Counted from the first letter of the stretch, positions 25,404-34,845 are shown. The stretch: DNA of 64,000 nucleotides from Pseudomonas sp. DNDY-54 (GCF_019880365.1 NZ_CP082271.1:4340001-4404000), one strand, 5' to 3'. Translations and numbers: made by a program. The notes: generated by a model not told the origin, from the letters alone.

Positions 25404-25742
25404 CTTGCGGTAATCGAGTGCAGCGACACTGGCTACAAGAGCGAAGTCTCGATGACAGATCAGTGAACTGCTGATGGATTAGCTGAGTGCGGCATGGGAA
25501 TAGTGAATTTGCCCGGTGGTATTGCGGGATTTTCAGCTCAGCAACGGCGGTGGTAGCTGGCAGGCCTGCGGCGAATTTAAATATCAGAAGCTGCGGATAG
25601 AGATGAGGGGCGTCGTCGTTACAACGCTCTGGGCCTAGGAGCTTTTTGCTATTCTGTCGGCCTGCGCCGCGGGACTTCGTTGGCAACGGCTCGCCGTTGC
25701 TTCCCCCTGCGGACACCCATTCAACCGTTTCCTGAGGTCACG

Positions 25743-25988
25743 ATGCGAAATCATGTAGTGATTGAGGACTGGGATGGCGACGGTGCTATTCGCCTACCCG
25801 ACGAAGTTCTGCAGGAAATGGGCGTCGACGTTGGGGACACGCTCTATCTGCTCGAGGAGTTCGTAGGCACTACTCGTTGCCTCGTGCTCAGTAAATCGCC
25901 GCGTATCCCTGATCGTGTAGATGAGCTGGTTGGCCATTGGGAGTCGTTTGGCAAAGACTCCGCCGAGATAAACGCCAAGGACGAGTGA
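25743..25988 (+). CDS. AbrB/MazE-like antitoxin-type protein
   Basis: 81 residues from the ATG at 25743, preceded by GAGG; the frame is open for 63 bases upstream but without a ribosome site. AIRLPDEVLQEMGVDVGDTL is a swapped-hairpin AbrB/MazE DNA-binding core, and the C-terminal half (PRIPDRVDELVGHWES) would be the toxin-contact region. No toxin gene follows in the next 500 bases, so it is an orphan regulator or antitoxin. Confidence 0.65.
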   Translation: MRNHVVIEDWDGDGAIRLPDEVLQEMGVDVGDTLYLLEEFVGTTRCLVLSKSPRIPDRVDELVGHWESFGKDSAEINAKDE

Positions 25989-26483
25989 GCTGACTACCCA
26001 GCCTGCTGCCCGCGAATCCTGTTTGACGCTCTACCATTGGCCCCAGCAAAGAGCAGAGACCTTCATGCATAGACAAGGGCCGATAGCTTTTGGCCAACCA
26101 CGTTCCTAGGTTGCGCAAAGGTAACAGCCCAGGACAAAAAGCAGGTTTTACGAACTCAAGCGCAGCATGATTGTAGTCATGCATCCCAAGCGCTGATGGA
26201 GCCGGGGCGGCGCCAGGTACCAGCGATCTATTAACCTCACTGAGCTACGATGCTCGCTGCAGGCCGCGAGGAACTCCGGCTCAATGAGACGACAGTAAGA
26301 CGCGTCAGGGTCTAGCTAGTGGTCAAAAATCGATATTCCGGATTTCGTTTTTTGTGCCAAAGGTAACTGCCCTCAGACGCCGCTATTAGCCTTAAACTGC
26401 AGACACGGTAAAAGACGAAATCCTTGCAGTACGGCACTTAGAGCCATTTTTGAACGCTTGCCGCCAATCAAGATTTCTGTACC
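25989..26483. other. intergenic stretch at the island edge
   Basis: No gene, integrase or repeat recognised. The minus-strand frame reaching across 26392-26652 reads RDSNPRP, the typical artefact of translating a tRNA end, and is rejected. Confidence 0.45.
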
Positions 26484-26535
26484 GCATTGCCCTCCGAAGG
26501 AGGGGTCGTGGGTTCGAATCCCGCCTGGTGCGCCA
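26484..26535 (+). tRNA. 3' half of a tRNA-Arg(CCG) gene, probable attachment-site remnant
   Basis: GCATTGCCCTCCGAAGG contains a CT-CCG-AA anticodon loop. It is followed by a variable loop, the T arm GTGGG-TTCGAAT-CCCGC, the acceptor strand CTGGTGC, discriminator G and encoded CCA. The D arm and the 5' acceptor strand (expected to begin GCACCAG) are absent upstream, and the anticodon stem is mismatched, so this is not a working gene. Integrative elements often insert at tRNA 3' ends and leave such a copy, so it likely marks the island border. Confidence 0.75.
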
Positions 26536-26545
26536 TCTCTCTTCG

Positions 26546-26578
26546 AATGATCGAGTTCTGCTTAGACACTCGATCATT
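26546..26578 (+). terminator. hairpin after the tRNA remnant
   Basis: AATGATCGAGT and ACTCGATCATT form a perfect 11-bp stem with an 11-base loop, starting 10 bases after the CCA. This is where a tRNA terminator would be, though no long T-run follows. Confidence 0.5.
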
Positions 26579-26793
26579 GTCTGATAAGCCCCACCGTTTA
26601 CCCGCGAGCTCTCAGCCGTGCTCCCCGTCAGGAGCTGTACGCGTGCGGGCATGCTGACGGCACTGTCTTTAGGTTTTCTGCCAGCTCCCTATGCGTGGAG
26701 CCATCCGCTGCGCCTGAACCGTGCGGGCCCAACATGGCCCTGGCGCGACAGACGCGCTCTGATCGAGACCAGCAGCACGCAGCGAATGACACG

Positions 26794-28029
26794 CTAGTCT
26801 GCTTTCAGCTGCTCGATGATCCCTTTCTGTTTGAGTTCATCAAGCGCACTGGTGTCCAGCCCTAGCTGTGACAGCACTGCGTCGGTGTGCTCGCCCAGGC
26901 GTGGCGCCGGTCGGTTGTATTCAACCGGTGTATCGGACAGCTTCAGCGGGCTGCCGACCATCTGGAAGTCCGGGTTCATGGGATGCGGGATGTTCACCAG
27001 CATGTCGCGCGCCAGTACCTGCGGCTCGGCTAACGCGCGACCGATGTCGTTGATGACACCCACCGGCACTTTCACGGCGTGGATCTTCGACACCCAGCGG
27101 TCGGCGTCGTCCGTGAGAAAGTGCTCGGCCAGGAGCGCAACGAGAGGGTCGCGGTTGCGCACGCGGTCAGCGTTGCGGGTGAAGCGCGGGTCCAGCGGCA
27201 GATCCGGCAGGCCGATGGCCCCACATAGCGCCACGAACTGGGCGTCGTTGCCACAAGCAATGATGAAATCCATGTCGCGTGCACTGAACACCTGATACGG
27301 CACGATGTTGACGTGGGCGTTGCCCTGCCGTCCCGGCGGCTTGCCGGTGCTCAGGTAGTTTTGGCTCTGGTTGCCGAGTGTTGCCACCTGCACGTCCAGC
27401 AGCGCCATGTCGCAATGCTGGCCGCGGCCGGTCTTTTCACGCGCCAGCAACGCCGCCTGAATGGCGATCGTGGAATACAGACCCGACATCACATCGGCGA
27501 CGGCCACGCCGACCTTCTGCGGGCCAGCACCCGGCACCCCGTCTTTCTCGCCGGTGATGCTCATCAGCCCGCCCATGCCCTGGATGATGAAGTCGTAGCC
27601 GGGCTCCTCGGCGCGCGGTCCTGTCTGCCCGAAACCGGTGATCGAGCAGTAAACCAGGCGGGGGTTGAGCGCCGACAGGCTGTCGTAATCGAGGCCGTAC
27701 TTGGCCAGCGAGCCGGCCTTGTAGTTTTCGATCAGCACGTCGGACGTCGCAGCGAGCGCGCGTACCAGTTCCTGCCCCTCTGCGGTGGCGATGTTGATGG
27801 ACACCGACAGCTTGTTGCGGTTGGCGGACTGGTAGTAAGACGCCTCGGCGCTGTTCCCGCCTTCCGGGGTCTTCATGTAGGGCGGGCCCCAGCCACGGGT
27901 ATCGTCGCCCACACCCGGCCGCTCTACCTTGATCACTTCCGCGCCCAAGTCGGCCAGTATCTGACCGCACCAGGGGCCTGCCAGTACTCGACTCAGGTCC
28001 AGCACCCGAATCCCACTCAATGCACCCAT
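26794..28029 (-). CDS. CaiB/BaiF-family CoA transferase (glutarate-type)
   Basis: 411 residues from the ATG at 28029 (MGALSGIRVLDLSRVLAGPW), chosen because AAGGA lies 8 bases ahead; an ATG three codons earlier is too close to that site. LADLGAEVIKVERPGVGDDT and YDFIIQGMGGLMSITGE are typical of class III CoA transferases. The closest relatives I recall in pseudomonads accompany glutaryl-CoA dehydrogenase and transfer CoA to glutarate in lysine breakdown, but no gcdH lies nearby here. The gene is the first chromosomal gene after the tRNA remnant, so its partner may have been separated by the island or lost. Confidence 0.85.
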   Translation of the reverse strand: MGALSGIRVLDLSRVLAGPWCGQILADLGAEVIKVERPGVGDDTRGWGPPYMKTPEGGNSAEASYYQSANRNKLSVSINIATAEGQELVRALAATSDVLIENYKAGSLAKYGLDYDSLSALNPRLVYCSITGFGQTGPRAEEPGYDFIIQGMGGLMSITGEKDGVPGAGPQKVGVAVADVMSGLYSTIAIQAALLAREKTGRGQHCDMALLDVQVATLGNQSQNYLSTGKPPGRQGNAHVNIVPYQVFSARDMDFIIACGNDAQFVALCGAIGLPDLPLDPRFTRNADRVRNRDPLVALLAEHFLTDDADRWVSKIHAVKVPVGVINDIGRALAEPQVLARDMLVNIPHPMNPDFQMVGSPLKLSDTPVEYNRPAPRLGEHTDAVLSQLGLDTSALDELKQKGIIEQLKAD

Positions 28030-28042
28030 ATCGCTCATCCTT

Positions 28043-28165
28043 TCAACGCGGCCGCCCGTTGGCCTTCGGCCTGGATTGATTGCCGTGCTCGGTCACGCTC
28101 AGTATCAGGACCGGTCCCCAACCGATGCCGATGCACAGGTGGATGACCGTATCACTCTTGCTCCT
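28043..28165 (-). pseudogene. possible 3' remnant of a thiolase gene
   Basis: The minus-strand frame reads VIHLCIGIGWGPVLILSVTE and then stops. Thiolases end with a similar ATxCIGxGxGxAxxIE motif. It lies just upstream of the CoA transferase, where a fatty- or aromatic-acid pathway gene would fit. No further thiolase sequence is present, and the match is short. Confidence 0.3.
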
Positions 28166-28237
28166 GTGCTGCAGACCACACCAAACGGCCACAAGGCTGA
28201 CCGGACGGCCGCACGGCATATCGGGCGGTCTTAGGTG

Positions 28238-29053
28238 TTAGGGCTGCGCACGCAACGTTAGTTGTTCAAGGGCACGCGCGAGACTGGCGCCAGACAGTTC
28301 GCCGAGGTGGCTGCCAACCTGGCGCCCTTCGGCGTCGTAGAAAAGCGTGGTCGGCAAGGCAGACGACCCAATGTGCTGGCCAAGCCGTCCGCCCGTATCG
28401 AGCAGGACGTTTTTCAGGTCGGGCGCTTCGGCCTTGAGGAAACCGGTAATAACTTGCTCGCCTTCCCCCTGATTGACGAACAGGAAGGTCACGTCCGCCT
28501 CTTTACGCTGCGCCTCGGCCAGCACCGGCATTTCCCGGCGGCAAGGCGGACACCACGTCGCCCACAGATTGACGACCAAGGGTTTGCCGACATAGTCCCG
28601 CAAGGCAACCGGCTTGCCCTGGCTGTCGCGCAAGCCCATGTCCGGCAGCCGTGTGCCCTGCTCGAATGAGTGAACGGCAAAGCTTGCGAAGCCCCAGCTC
28701 AATACACCAACCACCACTGCGGAGATAAGCGGTTTGCGCACGTCACGGTCGCGCCAGCCGAACCACCCGCCAAGTAGAACGGCGGCCAGCACACCCGGCC
28801 ACGCGATAAACCCCCCGTCACGAATGTCGATCACGCGCCAGGGTTCGTCACGAAAATACTCGGCGTATACCAGCACGAAGGCCAGGCGTGCGACGAACAA
28901 CGCGACCAACAGCATTCTGAACACGTGCTGTTCGGGATTGCGCTCGCTGCGCCGGCCGACCCACCACCCCGTGAGCATTGCCAGAAACAGGCTCACCAGT
29001 AGCAGCACGTGCGGAACCGCCAGAGCCAAGGGCCCCAGATTGATCGTCAACAT
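28238..29053 (-). CDS. TlpA-like thiol-disulfide reductase with N-terminal membrane domain
   Basis: 271 residues from the ATG at 29053, which has GAGG just upstream; the longer frame to 29104 lacks one. Residues 1-130 contain four hydrophobic segments resembling the membrane part of Lgt-like fusions. Residues 135-270 form a thioredoxin fold with the active site WATWCPPCRREMPVL. The domain probably faces the periplasm and keeps cysteines reduced, for example in cytochrome c maturation. It stands alone on the minus strand, followed upstream by an FNR-type regulator. Confidence 0.8.
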   Translation of the reverse strand: MLTINLGPLALAVPHVLLLVSLFLAMLTGWWVGRRSERNPEQHVFRMLLVALFVARLAFVLVYAEYFRDEPWRVIDIRDGGFIAWPGVLAAVLLGGWFGWRDRDVRKPLISAVVVGVLSWGFASFAVHSFEQGTRLPDMGLRDSQGKPVALRDYVGKPLVVNLWATWCPPCRREMPVLAEAQRKEADVTFLFVNQGEGEQVITGFLKAEAPDLKNVLLDTGGRLGQHIGSSALPTTLFYDAEGRQVGSHLGELSGASLARALEQLTLRAQP

Positions 29054-29305
29054 CTGCCTCGCTCCATTCTTCGCTATGGATGCCGGGGTTGGCATAGCCG
29101 TCACCGAACAACAAACGAGCCCATCGTCTCGTCAATGCGTGTTGAGCAGAAGCGTTTTCATGGCGCGCCCCTGTCGCGGGCAATTAGGCGGTGGGGTGTG
29201 CGGCAACGGACGTGGCGGACGGCGAGCGTGGCGGACGGATACGAGTGCGCGTAAATGGTGGGCTGTAGAGGGTGGGCTTCAAGCGAACCAGACGTTGTGG
29301 GCGGC

Positions 29306-30103
29306 TTAAACCCGGCGACCGGCGTTTGCGACCAATCGCAGAACAGGCGAGCCTTCACCGCCTTCCGGGGCACCTTCGAATAATAGGCCGTCCGCCAATT
29401 GTTGAAGGCGAACGGGATCGTGTACGACCACTTCCCGGTTTCTGACTTCAACGATGCCCTGCGCGCGAAAGCTGGCGAGCACACGGGACAGGGATTCGAT
29501 AGCCAAGCCCAGATGGTTCGCTATCTGCCAACGAGCCATGGGGAGGCGGAAGTGCGTGGCCGACAAACCGCGGCCGGCCAGCGTGGACATCAACTGTGAA
29601 ATGAACTTGGCAACACGGGTTTTGGAGCGCGGGGCAGCCAGTCGCAAGCGCGCTTGCCGGCAGGCCTGCAGTTCACGGCCGAGCAATCGAGCCAGGTACC
29701 GATCCAGCGACGGATTGCTTGCGCTCAACTGCGCCACTGCATCAAACGGAATCCTGCAGACCGACGAGGTTTGCATCGCCATGGTGGTCGTCATGTAAAC
29801 GCCGTCATGGAGCGCCGTGACGCCGACAAAATCACCGGCCAGCAAGAACGCCATGATCTGCTCATTCCCATAGCCGTTGATTGTCGAATTTTGCAGCGCG
29901 CCGGAGCGCAAGACATACAGGGCATCGGCGGGCTGTCCTGCCGCGAACAGCTGATCACCCTTGTTCAGCATTGGCACATTTGTCACCAGCCGCTCCAGGG
30001 TGTTCAGGTCGCGCCTTTTCAAGACGCTGGGCAGGCACTGGGCCGCTCGAATGCAGCGCCGGCAATGGGCCCGATCGGCGCCGGCCAGTTCAATCAACTC
30101 CAC
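29306..30103 (-). CDS. FNR/CRP-family regulator with [4Fe-4S] cysteines
   Basis: 265 residues from the GTG at 30103, with GGGAG 7 bases upstream; the longer frame to 30199 is rejected because it overlaps the upstream gene and lacks a site. AHCRRCIRAAQC gives the CxxC-x5-C group and SVCRIP supplies the fourth Cys, as in FNR and Anr. A cyclic-nucleotide-binding-like fold is followed by a helix-turn-helix (RWQIANHLGLAIESLSRVLA) whose ExxSR recognition pattern is that of FNR, which reads TTGAT-N4-ATCAA. It would respond to oxygen or redox and control anaerobic genes. It is probably a paralogue of the main anr gene. Confidence 0.85.
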   Translation of the reverse strand: MELIELAGADRAHCRRCIRAAQCLPSVLKRRDLNTLERLVTNVPMLNKGDQLFAAGQPADALYVLRSGALQNSTINGYGNEQIMAFLLAGDFVGVTALHDGVYMTTTMAMQTSSVCRIPFDAVAQLSASNPSLDRYLARLLGRELQACRQARLRLAAPRSKTRVAKFISQLMSTLAGRGLSATHFRLPMARWQIANHLGLAIESLSRVLASFRAQGIVEVRNREVVVHDPVRLQQLADGLLFEGAPEGGEGSPVLRLVANAGRRV

Positions 30104-30149
30104 TTCATGCTCCCTTCCCCGTCGCGACAAGCACCCTGGATAACAGCCA

Positions 30150-30587
30150 CTAACGTAACTGCACGGCCTTGGCCGCATAGTCGTCGCTGTTGATCTCATG
30201 GGTCTGGAGCACGGCTTCGAGTTCCTGCCGGATGCCGGGATGCGTGACCACCTCGAGGAGCGCCTGCAGCTTACGAATCACCCACTTCTGCCCGCGATCC
30301 ACCAGCGCGAGACGATCACCCAGATCCGTGATCGCCATGCATTTCTCATAAAACGCGCCGCGCCCATGGGCAGGCTCGGCGTCGAGCATGATCAGGCAAT
30401 CGCGAAGCCGCTTGCAGCTGTCGGCTTCGCCACGGTGCACTTGTTGAAGGACGCCTTGCTGGATATCCGATGTCGCTTCACGGAGGCTGGCATTGGCCAC
30501 CTGTGCGCCCGCGCGCTCCGCGGCCAAAAGCTCATTGAGTGCCGCGATCAATTCGTCGCGCGCGATACCTAGCTGATCCGCTGTCAT
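30150..30587 (-). CDS. ferritin-like helical protein (DUF6306-like)
   Basis: 145 residues, all predicted helix. LNELLAAERAGAQVA near the start and RGAFYEKCMAIT, then DRGQKWVIRKL, resemble a ferritin-like bundle I associate with DUF6306. Glu and His residues could bind metal, but a complete di-iron set is not obvious. It lies 46 bp upstream of the FNR-type regulator on the same strand and may be co-transcribed with it. Confidence 0.5.
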   Translation of the reverse strand: MTADQLGIARDELIAALNELLAAERAGAQVANASLREATSDIQQGVLQQVHRGEADSCKRLRDCLIMLDAEPAHGRGAFYEKCMAITDLGDRLALVDRGQKWVIRKLQALLEVVTHPGIRQELEAVLQTHEINSDDYAAKAVQLR

Positions 30588-30797
30588 GTTTCGTCCTCTT
30601 GGCTCTATGCCGAGTCACTGCGCCGAGTCGCTGCGTGCCGTACGATTGCATCCGAATCAATGGCACCGCGGATCTGGATGGGTTTGGTCAACCGCAGCGC
30701 ACGGCAGCCATGCTAGGGCGCAGGAACCTATACGGAAAATGAAAGATAATGCGGCTATAACGCAGAGATTTTGTAGTCAATGAGATTTGGAGGACGG

Positions 30798-31103
30798 ATG
30801 AGCTTCGCCGACGATCATATCCGGACGTTCAAATTCCGCCGTCGAACGTTCAGCCTGCTGTCTGCGCTGGTGGTTATTGGCAGTTTCGGAGCGCTGGCCT
30901 TTATGACCTTCGATGACGCTGTCTTTGGCAAAGCAGAGTGGCTGGTGCTTGTTCTTGCGATCGGCCTGCTATTGCTGCTCAAGCGCCACCTATGGCGTTG
31001 CCCTGCCTGCGATAGCGTGCTGGAAATGGGCGGGATCAACGTACAGGATCTGAAGCGATCCCATCAAATGCGCTGTAAACGATGCGGCGCATCGCTGCAA
31101 TAG
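30798..31103 (+). CDS. small membrane protein with C-terminal zinc ribbon
   Basis: 101 residues from the ATG at 30798, with GGAGG 4 bases upstream; an ATG 18 bases earlier lies before that site. Two hydrophobic helices (residues about 23-43 and 49-65) are followed by CPAC...CKRC, a four-Cys zinc ribbon on the cytoplasmic side. No named family recognised. Single gene. Confidence 0.6.
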   Translation: MSFADDHIRTFKFRRRTFSLLSALVVIGSFGALAFMTFDDAVFGKAEWLVLVLAIGLLLLLKRHLWRCPACDSVLEMGGINVQDLKRSHQMRCKRCGASLQ

Positions 31104-31362
31104 CACACGTGCAACAACCAATGCGCAAACGGGCTTGCCGGGTAGCAGACCGGCCAATGTCCCGGCGCTACAGCGGCTTCAGCGTTCTGCCACGCCTCGC
31201 AGCATCACGAAACACGCTTTCATGGCACGTCTTGCCACTGCGGCGGGTCTAGAGTCAGGCATAAGGTGCCGAACACATAAGCTATTGAAATGAAAGAGAC
31301 GCTGCGTCCCGGCACGTGCAAACTGCCTCGTTATCCGGGATAGCCTCAGAAGGAAACCCACC

Positions 31363-33117
31363 GTGTTTGCGATCGACAAAGTGCTGCTGTTGGCTGCGAT
31401 CCTCATCCTGTTCGGCGTGCTTTCCAGCAAACTCTCGGCCCGCCTGGGCCTGCCCGTGCTGGTGCTGTTTCTGCTTACTGGCATGCTCGCCGGGGAGAGC
31501 GGTATTGGCGGTATCGCGTTTGACAATGCCGTCGCCGCCCACGCGCTCGGTACGCTGGCGCTCGCATTGATCCTGTTCGATGGCGGGCTGCAGACACCCG
31601 CTTCGTCGATCAAGCTGGTGTGGAAACCCGCCTCGCTGCTCGCAACCGTCGGCGTGCTGGTCACGGCTGCCGTTGCCGGGCTCGCGGCGGCCTGGATGCT
31701 CGGCCTGCCGATCCTCGAAGGCATGCTATTGGGCGCGATTATCGGATCGACCGATGCCGCCGCGGTGTTCTCGCTGCTCAGAAACGCCGGCATTCACATC
31801 AATAAGCGGCTCAAATCGGTACTGGAAATCGAAAGCGCCTCCAACGATCCCATGGCGATTTTCCTGACCGTGGGCCTGCTCGAAGTGCTGGTGAACGGGA
31901 TGCCGTTGGGGTGGGGCCTGCTCCAGCTGTTCCTGATGCAGATGGGGATCGGCGCGCTGGTCGGCTTGGGAGTCGGCTGGTCGGTGCTGAAGCTCTTGCA
32001 CCGGATCAAGCTGGTCGCCTCCGGGCTGTATCCGGTACTGGTAACCGCCGGCGGGCTGCTGGCTTATGGCATCGCCGCCAACCTTGGTGGCAGCGGCTTC
32101 CTGGCCATATTTGTAGCCGGCGTCATGATCGGCAACCAGCAGTTCGTGTTCCAGCGCAGCACCTTTCTTTTCATGGACGGCCTGGCCTGGCTTGGCCAGA
32201 TCACCATGTTCGTGGTCCTGGGGCTGCTTGTTCATCCCGCATCACTGCTGGAAGTCTGGTTTGAAGGGCTCGTTATTGCGGTTGCGCTGGTGTTGGTTGC
32301 ACGGCCGCTGGCGGTTGCGCCGTTGCTGACGCTGTTCGGGTTCAATCTCAGGGAAACGGCGCTGGTGTCCTGGGTTGGTCTGCGCGGGTCCGTACCGATT
32401 ATCCTCGCGATCTTCCCGCTGCTGTTCGGGCTGCCAAACGCGCCCCTGATTTTCAATGTGGTGTTCTTCGTCGTGCTGATCTCGGCCACGGTGCAGGGCT
32501 CGACGTTGCCCCTGGTTGCTCGCAAATTGGGGCTGACCGAGAAACCACCGGCCACGCCGGCCGCCACACTCGAGATCACTTCTCTGCAAAACGTGGATGC
32601 AGAAATTGTGGAATACACGCTGGGCAAGGACGCCCGGGCGATTGGCCGGTTGCTGTCGCAAATGGCGTTACCCGAGGGCGTTGTGGTGGCGATGATCACC
32701 CGAGGTGACTGCGTAATCCCACCGCGTGGCTCGACACCGCTTCAGCCAGGCGACCATCTGTTCGTGGTGCTCAAGGCCGATAGCCGGGCATTCGTTGATT
32801 GCGTCTTCTCACAGGCGCTGGACGCCGCGCGAGGGGATCTGCCTGACCACGAGCTTCGACTCAAGGGAAGCACCAAACTCGAAGACGTCTGGCGGTCCTA
32901 CGGAATCGACCTCGCCGTGGACAAACATCAAACGCTCGACCGCTTCGTCAAGGACGCGCTGGGCGAAACGCTCCGCCCGGGTGCAGAGCTGCGCGCCGGT
33001 ACAGCCCTGATCGCGGTGCGCGAGGAGCTTCACGGCCGCATCACGACCGTTGGTATACGGGCGATTCCCGACGAACCGACGACCCCTGGCGCTGCCCGTG
33101 CCCGCAGCAGGCATTGA
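31363..33117 (+). CDS. cvrA: CvrA/NhaP2-type K+/H+ antiporter
   Basis: 584 residues starting at a GTG with AAGGA upstream. About 12 membrane helices of the CPA1 family occupy residues 1-390, with GSTDAAAVFSLL and ESASNDPMAIFL containing the transport Asp residues. A TrkA-C domain follows (about 395-480, GRLLSQMALPEGVVVAMI) and then a CorC/HlyC-type domain to the end. This is the full architecture of NhaP2/CvrA, which exchanges cytoplasmic K+ (or Na+) for protons during alkaline or osmotic stress. Single gene. Confidence 0.9.
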   Translation: MFAIDKVLLLAAILILFGVLSSKLSARLGLPVLVLFLLTGMLAGESGIGGIAFDNAVAAHALGTLALALILFDGGLQTPASSIKLVWKPASLLATVGVLVTAAVAGLAAAWMLGLPILEGMLLGAIIGSTDAAAVFSLLRNAGIHINKRLKSVLEIESASNDPMAIFLTVGLLEVLVNGMPLGWGLLQLFLMQMGIGALVGLGVGWSVLKLLHRIKLVASGLYPVLVTAGGLLAYGIAANLGGSGFLAIFVAGVMIGNQQFVFQRSTFLFMDGLAWLGQITMFVVLGLLVHPASLLEVWFEGLVIAVALVLVARPLAVAPLLTLFGFNLRETALVSWVGLRGSVPIILAIFPLLFGLPNAPLIFNVVFFVVLISATVQGSTLPLVARKLGLTEKPPATPAATLEITSLQNVDAEIVEYTLGKDARAIGRLLSQMALPEGVVVAMITRGDCVIPPRGSTPLQPGDHLFVVLKADSRAFVDCVFSQALDAARGDLPDHELRLKGSTKLEDVWRSYGIDLAVDKHQTLDRFVKDALGETLRPGAELRAGTALIAVREELHGRITTVGIRAIPDEPTTPGAARARSRH

Positions 33118-33251
33118 TATCAACACTGAGCGGTGATGGATGACTCGTCTCATCGGGACGTTTCGTTGCTTACGCGTCTGGGAGCGCTATGGCGGAGCGC
33201 AGCCTGTTGCGGCAGCATGCGCCGATACGGATCGAGAATGAGAGGCACGCG

Positions 33252-33620
33252 ATGATCGACTTCAACAACAAGGGCTTTTTTAAACTAAAGCAGAACGACG
33301 AGTTCGCGGAGCGCGTCAGATCGCTGCTGTTGGACGACGAACAAGTCGTCGATGCTTACAAATCCATGCGTGACGGCGTGGTATTCACCACCAAGCGAAT
33401 CATCGCGGTAAACGTGCAAGGCCTCACCGGTAGCAAGAAGGATTTCACGTCCCTGCCCTATAAGAACATCGTCGCCTATTCGGTCGAGACGTCTGGCACC
33501 TTCGATCTGGATTCCGAACTGGAAATCTATTTCTCGTCGCTGGGTAAGGTGAAGTTCGAATTTACGGGCAGGGCTGCGATGGTGGAGATATCGAAGCACA
33601 TTTCGCGGCATTTACTGTGA
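33252..33620 (+). CDS. bacterial PH-domain protein
   Basis: 122 residues from the ATG at 33252 (MIDFNNKGFFKLK), preceded by GAGAGG; the frame upstream to 33189 lacks a site. DGVVFTTKRIIAVNVQGLTG, then YKNIVAYSVETSG, is the beta-sandwich of bacterial PH domains (bPH_1 type). Function unknown. It is followed closely by the beta-lactamase gene. Confidence 0.75.
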   Translation: MIDFNNKGFFKLKQNDEFAERVRSLLLDDEQVVDAYKSMRDGVVFTTKRIIAVNVQGLTGSKKDFTSLPYKNIVAYSVETSGTFDLDSELEIYFSSLGKVKFEFTGRAAMVEISKHISRHLL

Positions 33621-33645
33621 TCTAAACCGAATGGGTCGACCTGCG

Positions 33646-34806
33646 ATGCGCTTAAGCCAGACGCTCCGCAACCGGATACTTGTCGTCGTGGCGACGGCAG
33701 TGCTCTGCCGTGTCGCAGGAGCCGATGTGGCAGCGGCGGACATCGACGCGACAATAGACGAAGCTGCGCAGACGTTGATGGCGCGCCACGCGATTCCCGG
33801 TCTTGCGATTGCGATCACCGCCCAGGGCACGCCGCGCTTCTATGAGTACGGTGTGGCATCGACGACGACGCAGCAGGCCGTGACACGCGAAACGCTGTTC
33901 GAGATCGGCTCGGTCAGCAAAACCCTGACCGCCACATTGGCGGCCTATGCCGAAACCCAGGGCAAGCTCTCACTCATCGACAGCCCGAGCCGCTACCTGC
34001 CCGCCCTTGCAGGCAGCGCGCTGGATCAGATCACGCTGATTGACCTGGCGACTCATACCGCTGGCGGCTTTCCGTTGCAGCTGCCCGATGAGGTTCGTGA
34101 CGATCAGCAGCTGATCGACTACTTCAACGCCTGGCAACCGCAATACCCACCGCGCACCCACCGTACCTACGCCAATCCCAGCATCGGGCTGCTCGGCAGG
34201 GTTGCCGCGAAGAGCCTTGGGCTTCCCTACGCCGACGCGCTGCAGAGCGAGCTGCTACCGAAGCTCCAAATGCGTTCGACTTTCATTAAGGTGCCGGCCA
34301 GCGAACTGCTCCGCTATGCGCAAGGCTATGACAAGGACGGCAGACCGGTCCGACTGAACCCTGGGCTGCTGGCCGACGAAGCCTACGGCGTCAAAACCAC
34401 TAGCGAAGATCTACTGCGGCTGGTCGAGATACAGCTTGGCGTTCGCGAGGTAGATGACGCGGTCCGACAGGCCATGGCTGCGACCCGGTCCGGTTATTAC
34501 CGCGTGGGTGCCATGACGCAGGCGTTGGTATGGGAGCACTACGAATATCCAGCAGCGTTGGACGATGTGCTAACGGGAAACAGCAGCAAGATGGCGCTCG
34601 AAAGTCATCCCACGACGCCGATCAGACCGGCTTTGCCACCGCAGGAGGATGTCTGGGTCAACAAGACCGGATCGACCAATGGCTTCGGCGCCTACGTGGC
34701 GTTCGTACCGGCCAAGCAGCTCGGCATCGTCATCCTGGCTAATCGGTATTACCCGAATGAGGCGCGCGTAAAGTTCGCTTATCGCATCCTCGGACTACTG
34801 CACTGA
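33646..34806 (+). CDS. ampC: class C (AmpC-type) beta-lactamase
   Basis: 386 residues from the ATG at 33646; an ATG 15 bases upstream is possible. A signal peptide ends near GADVAAA. The class C motifs are present: SVSK (nucleophile Ser), YANPS (the Tyr-Ala-Asn motif) and NKTGSTNGFG (KTG). The length matches PDC-type cephalosporinases of pseudomonads. It hydrolyses beta-lactams in the periplasm. No divergent ampR gene is present, unlike in P. aeruginosa, so expression may be constitutive or controlled elsewhere. Confidence 0.9.
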   Translation: MRLSQTLRNRILVVVATAVLCRVAGADVAAADIDATIDEAAQTLMARHAIPGLAIAITAQGTPRFYEYGVASTTTQQAVTRETLFEIGSVSKTLTATLAAYAETQGKLSLIDSPSRYLPALAGSALDQITLIDLATHTAGGFPLQLPDEVRDDQQLIDYFNAWQPQYPPRTHRTYANPSIGLLGRVAAKSLGLPYADALQSELLPKLQMRSTFIKVPASELLRYAQGYDKDGRPVRLNPGLLADEAYGVKTTSEDLLRLVEIQLGVREVDDAVRQAMAATRSGYYRVGAMTQALVWEHYEYPAALDDVLTGNSSKMALESHPTTPIRPALPPQEDVWVNKTGSTNGFGAYVAFVPAKQLGIVILANRYYPNEARVKFAYRILGLLH

Positions 34807-34845
34807 CCACCAAGCTCATTGCAGATGGTCAGACAAAGGCGGCTT

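Noticed and set aside
25245..25466. Plus-strand 73-codon gene
   Set aside because: No ribosome site or family resemblance. It overlaps a perfect hairpin and an equally open frame on the other strand.
26392..26652. Minus-strand protein across the tRNA remnant
   Set aside because: It contains RDSNPRP, the usual artefact of translating the complement of a tRNA 3' end.
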